Assembly: GCA_051010055.1 (NCBI GenBank)
Contig: JBPCVY010000066.1
Span: 1-7,580 of the forward strand
Source: CAJQND01 sp051010055
Lineage (GTDB): Bacteria > Pseudomonadota > Alphaproteobacteria > Rhizobiales > CAJQND01
Direction: 5' to 3'
Length of the DNA stretch: 7,580 nucleotides
Shown in pieces: positions 1-5,165 of this stretch. Under the pieces are notes generated by a model that saw only the letters and a program-made list of their open reading frames with translations, did not search any database and was not told the DNA's origin. The position numbers were made by a program, and so were the translations under genes. Each line of letters opens with the position of its first letter. Within the stretch, counting starts at the first letter, position 1.

Positions 1-560
1 GGCTTTTGACAACTCCGTTGCGCGACAGGTTCGGCATTCCGGTGCGCTTGAACTTTTACGAAGAAGATGAGCTTTTGCGCATTGTTGAGCGCGGTGCGCG
101 GGTTCTGGGTGTTTCTTTAAGTGAAAATGGTGCGCGCGAGATTGCACGGCGCGCCCGCGGCACGCCGCGTATTGCGGGCCGCCTGTTGCGCCGGGTGCGC
201 GACTTTGCAGCGGTTGGAAATGCAGATGTGGTGAGCCAGGAGCTTGCAGATAATGCCCTGCGCGCCCTGGAAGTGGATGCGCGCGGTCTCGATGCGCTCG
301 ACAGGCGCTACCTTTCTTGCGTTGCGGTAAATTTCGGTGGCGGCCCAGTGGGCATAGAAACAATTGCAGCCTCTTTGTCAGAGCCGCGCGATGCCATTGA
401 AGATATCATCGAGCCCTATCTCATCCAGCAGGGATTTGTGAACCGCACACCGCGCGGACGGGTGCTGATGCCGGTTGCCTTCGACCATCTTGGCCTGGCA
501 ACCCCGACATCACTTGAAACAAAGCAGTCAGAACTGTTTCAGGATAGGCCTGATGACTGA
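1..560 (+). CDS. ruvB: RuvB, Holliday junction branch-migration ATPase (3' part only)
   Basis: This is the C-terminal part of RuvB, the AAA+ motor that drives branch migration of Holliday junctions with RuvA and RuvC in the cytoplasm. The frame is open from the left edge. The residues before TTPLRDRFG read L-L, so the gene starts outside the window and the TTG at position 6 is an internal Leu. Visible are the PLRDRFG segment, which carries the arginine-finger region of the family, the small AAA+ lid domain (ARRARGTPRIAGRLLRRVRDFA), and the C-terminal winged-helix DNA-binding domain with its signature LDRRYL...NFGGGPVGIETIA..LSEPRDAIEDIIEPYLIQQGF..RTPRGRVL. About 186 of the usual ~345 residues are present. 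The stop TGA at 558-560 overlaps the ybgC start by 8 bases (ATGACTGA), which suggests translational coupling. The ruvB-ybgC-tol order is common in Alphaproteobacteria. The identity is near certain. Confidence 0.98.
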   Translation, partial: LLTTPLRDRFGIPVRLNFYEEDELLRIVERGARVLGVSLSENGAREIARRARGTPRIAGRLLRRVRDFAAVGNADVVSQELADNALRALEVDARGLDALDRRYLSCVAVNFGGGPVGIETIAASLSEPRDAIEDIIEPYLIQQGFVNRTPRGRVLMPVAFDHLGLATPTSLETKQSELFQDRPDD

Positions 561-978
561 ACGGGCAGGGGAGATTTATGGCAAGGTTCATCGATTGGCT
601 GTCAGGGTTTACTATGAGGACACAGATTTTTCCGGCGCGGTTTACCACGCCAACTATCTGAAATTCTGTGAACGGGGACGCTCAGACTGCCTACGCCTAT
701 TGGGCGTGCACCATCACGAGCTGTTCGATGAAGGCCAAGGCTTTGTTGTGCGCCGGATGGAGTGTGACTTCCGCGCACCGGCACGTATCGATGACATGTT
801 GATGGTGGAGACCAGGTTCATCGAGGCGCGCGGCGCGCGGATTCTTATCGACCAAAGGATGCTGCGCGGTGAAGACCGTTTGTTCGATGCCATCGTTACT
901 GTTGCACTCACCACCAGCGAGGGCAAACCGTTGCGCCTGCCAAAAGCGCTGGTCGAAAAACTGGAGCCTATGATTTAA
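553..978 (+). CDS. ybgC: YbgC, Tol-Pal system-associated acyl-CoA thioesterase
   Basis: A 141-residue hotdog-fold thioesterase of the 4HBT/YbgC family. It is cytoplasmic and hydrolyses acyl-CoA thioesters. Characterised relatives prefer different acyl chains, so the substrate here is not fixed. The signature YYEDTDFSGAVYHANYLKF spans residues 20-38. D25 aligns with the catalytic Asp of E. coli YbgC (D18), and H32 lies in the conserved VYH. I chose ATG 553 because the family N-terminus fits (E. coli starts about 7 residues nearer the motif), because AGGA at 541-544 sits 8 bases upstream, and because ATGACTGA couples it to the ruvB stop. A frame start at 475 would add 26 residues lying inside ruvB. 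The gene normally leads into tolQ. Here its last 11 bases overlap the end of a convergent gene, and tolQ is 3.4 kb away. Confidence 0.96.
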   Translation: MTERAGEIYGKVHRLAVRVYYEDTDFSGAVYHANYLKFCERGRSDCLRLLGVHHHELFDEGQGFVVRRMECDFRAPARIDDMLMVETRFIEARGARILIDQRMLRGEDRLFDAIVTVALTTSEGKPLRLPKALVEKLEPMI

Positions 979-1627
979 GAGCGAAATTCACGATGTGCTC
1001 TGGCGGCTCAACATCCGGCAGATTGCGCGGGTCGTGCTCTATGGGCATCACGTGGGTCTTAAGCGGAATGACGCCGGCCCAAATGGGCAGAGCGTAATCT
1101 TCTTCATCATCTCCGGGCGGGGCGTTGCGCACTTTTGCAGAAACTTCGTCAATTGGCATGCCCAAAACGGTGGTCGCCTTTATTTCCTGGGCAGTTACAG
1201 GACGCAAAATGTCCCAGCGGCCCGGAAAAAGCCCTTCCACAAAGGCTTTCAGCCGCGCTTCTTTCTCGTCCGGGTCCTCAACCAATTGGGCGGTGCCAAA
1301 CATCATCATCGAACGGTAGTTCACCGAGTGATGAAAGCCCGTTCTCGCCATCACAAAGCCGTCGAGTGCGGAAACCGTAAGGCACACCTCCGCGCCCGCT
1401 GACTTGCGCAGCATCCGGCTCGCCGATGAGCCATGCCAGTAGACATGATTGCCCTCGCGCCACTGCAATGTGGGTGTCACAACGGGCGCGCCATCCAGCA
1501 CATAGCCCACATGGGCAAGCGGAATTGCATCTAGAATGCCGTAGATTGTGTCCTTGTCGTAGGCAGCCCGCTCGTGCAGGCGTTTGGCGCGGGTGCGTTC
1601 TGAGGGGGCATTGTTTTTCTTTGCCAT
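968..1627 (-). CDS. Pyridoxamine 5'-phosphate oxidase-like FMN-binding family protein
   Basis: A 219-residue protein of the split-barrel flavoprotein superfamily, matching the group annotated as pyridoxamine 5'-phosphate oxidase family (Pyridox_ox_2 / NimA-like). Its blocks include RTRAKRL and YDKDTIYGILD near the N-terminus (11-33), HVYWHGSSASRMLR (61-74, probable flavin-phosphate contact), FHHSVNYRSMMMFG (98-111), ELKATTVL-like EIKATTVLGMPIDEVSAKVR (148-167), and DYALPIWAGVIPL (177-189). It has no signal peptide and should be cytosolic. The reaction is unknown: members of this group are not proven PNP oxidases, and a PLP-salvage role is only an inference. The start is supported by GGAG, which on the plus strand is CTCC at 1635-1638, 7 bases from the ATG. 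The gene is divergent from the hydrolase and shares with it a region holding a copy of the putative MocR operator. Such genes often sit beside MocR regulators. Its stop lies inside the end of ybgC. Confidence 0.9.
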   Translation of the reverse strand: MAKKNNAPSERTRAKRLHERAAYDKDTIYGILDAIPLAHVGYVLDGAPVVTPTLQWREGNHVYWHGSSASRMLRKSAGAEVCLTVSALDGFVMARTGFHHSVNYRSMMMFGTAQLVEDPDEKEARLKAFVEGLFPGRWDILRPVTAQEIKATTVLGMPIDEVSAKVRNAPPGDDEEDYALPIWAGVIPLKTHVMPIEHDPRNLPDVEPPEHIVNFALKS

Positions 1628-1664
1628 TGTTTTTCTCCAAAACTTTCACCCAGCACTTAGTACA

Positions 1665-1676
1665 GATGTGGTATTG
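1665..1676 (+). promoter_or_regulatory. Putative MocR-regulator operator half-site (GATGTGGTATTG)
   Basis: GATGTGGTATTG here and GATCTGGTATTG at 2717-2728, ahead of the regulator gene, agree at 11 of 12 positions. The core TGGTAT is the reverse complement of ATACCA, the half-site reported for the MocR-type regulator GabR. On the minus strand it lies just downstream of a possible TTGGAC -35, where a bound protein could control the flavoprotein gene. At the spacing where the regulator's own site has CAATACCA, this region has only the degenerate TAAGGCCA (1705-1712, 5 of 8). Assignment to this regulator is an inference. Confidence 0.5.
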
Positions 1677-1724
1677 GAAAAATGTCCAATTTTACAAAAA
1701 TTGATAAGGCCAATTCGAAAATTG
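1673..1724. repeat. Cluster of three short palindromes in the divergent promoter region
   Basis: Three perfect inverted repeats lie close together. They are ATTGGA-N6-TCCAAT (1673-1678 / 1685-1690), CAATTTT-ACA-AAAATTG (1687-1703), and CAATT-CGAA-AATTG (1711-1724). The last two share CAATT...AATTG ends and start 24 bases apart, a little over two helical turns. They could be regulator sites or simply the product of AT-rich sequence. Confidence 0.5.
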
Positions 1725-1796
1725 TTTTTAAGTAACCGTCGACCCTCTGGCGCAGATCGCATACCGTTCCGGAATGAAAACCGAACGGGGCACTTG

Positions 1797-2699
1797 ATGA
1801 AACATATTCAAGCCGGCGTGCTCGATATCGCCTATGCAGAAACCGGGCCATCAGACGGTATCCCGGTGATGTTGATGCACGGGTTTCCCTACGATGTGCA
1901 TGCATATGATCAAGTGTCAGAAATGCTCGCAGCTGAAGGGTTCCGCTGCATTGCGCCCTATTTGCGCGGGTATGGCCCAACCCGGTTTCTGTCAGAACAA
2001 ACACCCCGTTCAGGTCAACAGGCCGCATTGGGAGCGGACCTTCTGGCGTTGATGGATGCACTGGAAATCGAGAGCGCCATCCTCGGCGGTTATGACTGGG
2101 GTGGCAGGGCCGCCTGCATTGTCGCTGCGCTTTGGCCAGAACGCGTACGGGGGCTGGTGAGCTGCGGTGTTGGTTACAATATCCAAAACATCGCGCAAGC
2201 AGTCCAACCGGTGGAGCCTGAAGAAGAGCACCGCTATTGGTACATCTATTATTTTCATACCGAACGTGGCCGGAATGCTCTGGAAATGCGCCGTGAAGAC
2301 CTCACCAGGTACATCTGGCAGATCTGGTCTCCCACCTGGAAATTCGGCGAAGACACATTCCAGCGCACGGCGGAATCATTTTCGAACCCGGATTTCGTGG
2401 ATATTGTGATCCATTCCTACACCCACAGGTTTGGCGGTGTTCCGGGCGATCCTGCCCTTGAGGAAATAGAGAAACGTCTTGCCGCCCATCCGGATATTTC
2501 AGTGCCCGCAATTGTGCTTTTGGGGGCAGATGACGGCGTTGACCCGCCTGGAGATCAAGACCAAGACGCAAAGCATTTTAAGGGGCCATACGAACGAAAG
2601 GTCGTACCCGGTGCCGGGCACAATTTGCCTCAAGAGACCCCGGAGGCTTTCGCGCGCGCTGTCATCGACATAGCAAGAGGTGAGACAGGTTCGGTTTGA
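1797..2699 (+). CDS. Alpha/beta hydrolase with Asp nucleophile, epoxide hydrolase/haloacid dehalogenase type
   Basis: A 300-residue alpha/beta-fold hydrolase. HGFP (28-31) is the oxyanion-hole motif of the epoxide-hydrolase branch. The nucleophile elbow reads GGYDWGG with D100 where lipases and esterases carry Ser, followed by W101. This arrangement is typical of epoxide hydrolases and haloalkane/haloacetate dehalogenases, which form an alkyl-enzyme ester. The acid is probably D245 or D246 in GADDGVD, and the base is H275 in GAGHNLP. The cap region (about 140-215) has several Tyr (Y147, Y149, Y151, Y152), possible epoxide-activating residues. It has no signal peptide. The substrate is unknown. 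ATG 1797 is chosen because ACGGGG (1784-1789) lies 7 bases upstream and because MKHIQAGVLDIAYAETG is a normal first strand. Extending to 1584 adds 71 unconserved residues. It is divergent from the flavoprotein gene and 76 bases upstream of the regulator on the same strand. Confidence 0.92.
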   Translation: MKHIQAGVLDIAYAETGPSDGIPVMLMHGFPYDVHAYDQVSEMLAAEGFRCIAPYLRGYGPTRFLSEQTPRSGQQAALGADLLALMDALEIESAILGGYDWGGRAACIVAALWPERVRGLVSCGVGYNIQNIAQAVQPVEPEEEHRYWYIYYFHTERGRNALEMRREDLTRYIWQIWSPTWKFGEDTFQRTAESFSNPDFVDIVIHSYTHRFGGVPGDPALEEIEKRLAAHPDISVPAIVLLGADDGVDPPGDQDQDAKHFKGPYERKVVPGAGHNLPQETPEAFARAVIDIARGETGSV

Positions 2700-2716
2700 T
2701 TTCGTGTATTTACCGC

Positions 2717-2764
2717 GATCTGGTATTGCTAGCTGCTCTGTTTACAAGAAAAACGACAATACCA
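2717..2764. promoter_or_regulatory. Putative autoregulatory operator of the MocR-type regulator (TGGTATTG-N28-CAATACCA)
   Basis: A perfect 8-base inverted repeat, TGGTATTG (2721-2728) and CAATACCA (2757-2764), with a 28-base spacer, fills most of the 76-base gap between the hydrolase stop and the regulator ATG at 2776. ATACCA/TGGTAT is the GabR half-site, and GabR uses two copies about 34 bases apart. Here the copies are inverted, with 32 bases between the 6-mers. The left half is part of the 12-mer also present at 1665-1676. Both sites also have TTTACAA in the spacer (2741-2747 and 1691-1697), offset by two bases. Binding by the adjacent regulator is inferred. Confidence 0.55.
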
Positions 2765-2775
2765 ATCAGCAAACC

Positions 2776-4236
2776 ATGTCCCCATCGCCCGACACTGCAT
2801 TGCTCGACGTTACAATCGATGTCTCAGGCAATACGCCCGCATACCAGCAAATCTATGAGCAAATCCGGCGGCTCATATTGGTTGGCCGCCTGGCGCCTGG
2901 ATTGCGGCTGCCTTCATCGCGGGCATTTGCAGAGGTTCTGGGTTTATCGCGCACAACGCTTGTAAGTGCCTATGACCATCTTCAGGCGGAAGGCTATATT
3001 GAACCACGGCGCGGCGCTGGATTTTTTGTCACCAACTATGCGCCTGAGCAGCTGCTGGCGGTGAGCTCCGTTTCAACTGATAAGCCGGTGAGCGCGGTTC
3101 CTGAAAAGCCAAAGAAAGCGCCGCCGCCCTTCACACCGCGGGAGGCAGAATCAGCATATTTTCCAACCGAGTTCTGGGCAAGGTTGCTGCAGCAGCAGTG
3201 GCGACGCCATGGACCTCAGTTGATTGAGACAGGTACAGGTGAAGGCTTCTACCCCCTGCGCCGGGCGATTGCAGAACATTTGCGTCACTGGCGCGGCATC
3301 ACATGCGATGCCGAACAGGTATTTATCACCTCCGGTTCCGTTGAGGCTCTCGAACTTCTGCTGGCAGTGACGACAAAGCCAAAGGAAAAGGTTTGGCTGG
3401 AAAATCCTGGTTTCAGCAAACTTTGCCGGGCGGTACGCGCCAGCGAGCTAGAGCCTGTCTTTTTGCCGGTTGATAGTGAAGGGGTAATGATCGATGAAGG
3501 ACTTGCCCGCGCGCCGGATGCACGCATAGCGCTGATTACCGCTGCGCGCCAGTATCCCCTCGGCATGCCCCTTGCTCTTACCCGGCGTCTTGCACTTCTT
3601 GATTGGGCAAGAAGGGCGCAAGGCTGGATTATCGAGGACGACTATGACAGCGAGTACCGTTATGGGGGCAAACCGCTTCCTGCACTCATGAGCCTTGATG
3701 AGACAGCGCGTGTGATTTACCTGGGAAGTTTTTCCAAGACCATGTTCAAGGGATTGCGTTTGGGGTTCGTTGTTGTGCCACGCTCGTTGGCGGGCCCGTT
3801 AAGAAAGGTTATCTCGCAAGATGGAACGGCTGCGTCGGCGATAGCCCAACCGGCCTTGGCCGCGCTTGTTGAAAACGGCCATTACGCCAAGCATTTACGG
3901 CGTATGCGCCGGCTCTACGCACGCCGGCGCGCCTCTTTACTGGAAGCGTTGGAAAAGCACTGCGGCGGCCTTCTCACTGCGGACAACAATCCCAGCGGTA
4001 TGCATGTGATCGCAGAATTCACACCGGCACTTCGCGAGCGTATAAGCGACATTGACGCAGCGGCGCATTTGGTTGCCGCTGGACTGGGGCCCTATCCTTT
4101 GTCCACTTATTATGTTGAAACACCTGCCAAACAAGGGTTATTGCTTGGTTTCTCAGGTGCAAGTGAGGGTGATTTGCAGGCGGCGGTGCTTACACTTTCC
4201 AAAGTTTTGCAGGCGCGCGTTTTAACGGCCCGTTAA
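2776..4236 (+). CDS. MocR/PdxR/GabR-type regulator (GntR winged helix fused to PLP-binding aminotransferase-like domain)
   Basis: A 486-residue MocR-subfamily regulator. Residues about 20-88 are a GntR winged helix (TPAYQQIYEQIRRLI, LPSSRAFAEVLGLSRTTL, AYDHLQAEGYIEPRRGAGFFV). A P/K-rich linker follows at 100-120, then a fold-type-I aminotransferase-like domain from about 125. The PLP lysine is K321 in GSFSKTMFKGLRLGF. EDDYDSEYRYGG (287-298) holds the Asp that pairs with the PLP ring nitrogen. Such proteins use PLP, or PLP adducts of amino compounds, as effectors. The effector here cannot be told from sequence. R258 (ARQYPLG) stands where most relatives have His (SHQ[FY]P.G). The start is uncertain: ATG 2776 gives the usual N-terminus but has no clear Shine-Dalgarno. 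GTG 2680 or 2704 would overlap or abut the hydrolase and put the operator inside the gene. The likely targets are itself and the neighbouring flavoprotein and hydrolase. Confidence 0.93.
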   Translation: MSPSPDTALLDVTIDVSGNTPAYQQIYEQIRRLILVGRLAPGLRLPSSRAFAEVLGLSRTTLVSAYDHLQAEGYIEPRRGAGFFVTNYAPEQLLAVSSVSTDKPVSAVPEKPKKAPPPFTPREAESAYFPTEFWARLLQQQWRRHGPQLIETGTGEGFYPLRRAIAEHLRHWRGITCDAEQVFITSGSVEALELLLAVTTKPKEKVWLENPGFSKLCRAVRASELEPVFLPVDSEGVMIDEGLARAPDARIALITAARQYPLGMPLALTRRLALLDWARRAQGWIIEDDYDSEYRYGGKPLPALMSLDETARVIYLGSFSKTMFKGLRLGFVVVPRSLAGPLRKVISQDGTAASAIAQPALAALVENGHYAKHLRRMRRLYARRRASLLEALEKHCGGLLTADNNPSGMHVIAEFTPALRERISDIDAAAHLVAAGLGPYPLSTYYVETPAKQGLLLGFSGASEGDLQAAVLTLSKVLQARVLTAR

Positions 4237-4240
4237 CCAT
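4222..4240 (+). promoter_or_regulatory. CtrA-type binding site, TTAA-N7-TTAACCAT
   Basis: TTAACGGCCCGTTAACCAT matches the alphaproteobacterial cell-cycle regulator CtrA consensus TTAA-N7-TTAAC at every fixed base, and its right half is the full half-site TTAACCAT. It overlaps the last four sense codons and the stop (4234-4236) of the MocR gene and lies 181 bases before the tolQ start. Further TTAACC half-sites are at 4335-4340 and 4386-4391. CtrA control of the tol operon is inferred. The same bases also form a 15-base inverted repeat (TTAACG-GCC-CGTTAA), but with no T-tract. Confidence 0.5.
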
Positions 4241-4421
4241 AGGCTGATCATTTGGGGACAACGAAGTTCTGGCGGCTGTGAACCGCACCGCGCCATTTGG
4301 CAAAAGTGCAGTCTTTGCCCCAGTTTCGACACAGTTAACCGGCTCTTTGCGCGCCGCTTTGAATCACATATTCGTCCGGTCAGCATTAACCCGCGCTGGG
4401 CGCTCAAGGTTATAGGAAGTA
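4237..4421. promoter_or_regulatory. tol operon leader/promoter region
   Basis: These 185 bases separate the MocR gene from tolQ and hold no convincing gene on either strand. Because the inserted block separates tolQ from ybgC, the tol promoter is expected here. TTGCGC (4347-4352) and TTGAAT (4359-4364) are weak -35 candidates without a good -10, so I do not call a start point. TTAACC occurs at 4335 and 4386. AGGAAG at 4414-4419 is the tolQ ribosome site, unusually close to the ATG with only two bases between. No hairpin with a T-tract was seen, so read-through from the regulator gene into tolQ is possible. Confidence 0.6.
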
Positions 4422-5162
4422 ATGGATTTTCTTTTGCTAGCACAGGCGGTGCCGGTAGAGGTCACTCAAGGGGCAGAAAATGCGCCGGTGACCGACTTTT
4501 CGCTTTGGTCACTTTTCGTCCAGGCTCATATTGTCGTTAAGATTGTTATGGTCGGATTGATTCTTGCCTCGGTCTGGAGCTGGGCAATCATTATCGAGAA
4601 GATGATTCTCATAAACCGCACCAAGAAGAAGACGGAAGAATTTGAACGCGAGTTCTGGTCAGGCCAGTCCCTGGATGAGATTTACCGCAGCCTTGTGCAG
4701 GCGAAGACCCGCTCAATGGCATCGCTTTTCATGGCGGCCATGCGCGAGTGGCGCCGCTCGCAAAATTCAATGGCCAGGGCAGGCTTTGCGGGAATGCAGC
4801 AACGGCTTGAAAAAGTCATGGACGTGGAACTGCAACGGGAAATGGCGCGCCTTGAATCCCGACTCCTGTTTCTGGCAACCGTCGGCTCTACAGCGCCATT
4901 TATTGGCCTTTTTGGCACGGTATGGGGCATCATGAACTCGTTCCGCGCCATTGCCGTTTCGAAAAATACCAACCTTGCGGTTGTTGCGCCGGGCATTGCG
5001 GAAGCTCTTTTCGCAACCGCGCTGGGGCTTCTGGCCGCAATTCCAGCAGTGATTTTCTACAACAAGATTTCAAGCGAAATCAGTAAGTTGGGTGCACGAA
5101 TGGAGAACTTCTCCGATGAGTTTTCCTCCATAATTTCACGCCAGCTGGATGAAAGAGTTTAG
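4422..5162 (+). CDS. tolQ: TolQ, proton-channel subunit of the Tol-Pal system
   Basis: A 246-residue inner-membrane protein of the TolQ/ExbB/MotA family. TolQ forms the pentameric channel around the TolR helices and converts proton flow into movement of TolA, needed for outer-membrane constriction at division. Three membrane segments are visible: about 38-60 (VVKIVMVGLILASVWSWAII), 148-172 (LLFLATVGSTAPFIGLFGTV), and 188-212 (VAPGIAEALFATALGLLAAI). The long loop between the first and second (about 61-147) is cytoplasmic. The family signature GLFGTVWGIMNSF (162-174) and the A-P-G-IAEAL block are intact. The first ~25 residues are weakly conserved, and AGGAAG is only two bases from the ATG, so a slightly different start is possible, though no better in-frame ATG precedes the first helix. 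tolR follows after three bases. Confidence 0.97.
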   Translation: MDFLLLAQAVPVEVTQGAENAPVTDFSLWSLFVQAHIVVKIVMVGLILASVWSWAIIIEKMILINRTKKKTEEFEREFWSGQSLDEIYRSLVQAKTRSMASLFMAAMREWRRSQNSMARAGFAGMQQRLEKVMDVELQREMARLESRLLFLATVGSTAPFIGLFGTVWGIMNSFRAIAVSKNTNLAVVAPGIAEALFATALGLLAAIPAVIFYNKISSEISKLGARMENFSDEFSSIISRQLDERV

Positions 5163-5165
5163 ACA

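Larger units (their letters stand above)
1628..1796. promoter_or_regulatory. Divergent intergenic region between flavoprotein and hydrolase genes
   Basis: These 169 bases separate two divergently transcribed genes and should hold both promoters. The middle (about 1669-1732) is clearly AT-richer than its surroundings and dense in short inverted repeats. For the minus gene, TTGGAC (minus strand, plus 1684-1689) could act as a -35 element, but the best -10 candidate, TGTACT, is 19 bases away. For the plus gene, TTTACA (1691-1696) and TTGATA (1701-1706) each match TTGACA at 5/6, without a convincing -10. No promoter can be fixed by eye. I see no coding sequence here: upstream extension of the hydrolase frame gives low-complexity, non-conserved peptide. 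Confidence 0.6.

Noticed and set aside
475..552. Upstream start for ybgC inside ruvB
   Set aside because: It would add 26 residues absent from the YbgC family. ATG 553 overlaps the ruvB stop and has AGGA at good spacing.
995..1402. Plus-strand open frame opposite the flavoprotein gene
   Set aside because: The minus-strand protein carries clear family motifs throughout. The plus frame is compositionally odd (His/Arg-rich) and lacks motifs.
1584..1796. In-frame upstream extension of the hydrolase by 71 residues
   Set aside because: It overlaps the start of the divergent flavoprotein gene, crosses its promoter and operator, and encodes unconserved sequence. ATG 1797 has a ribosome site and a normal family N-terminus.
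4222..4236. TTAACG-GCC-CGTTAA as an intrinsic terminator of the MocR gene
   Set aside because: The stem is short and AT-rich, the loop is three bases, and no T-tract follows. The symmetry is better explained by the CtrA-type TTAA-N7-TTAA pattern.
4222..4443. Minus-strand small frame across the tol leader
   Set aside because: It has no recognisable domain or conserved pattern, and it overlaps the tolQ start and MocR end on the opposite strand. The region is better read as regulatory.
4966..4971. ATACCA in tolQ as another MocR operator
   Set aside because: Only the 6-mer matches, it is deep in coding sequence (N-T-N codons), and it has no partner site.
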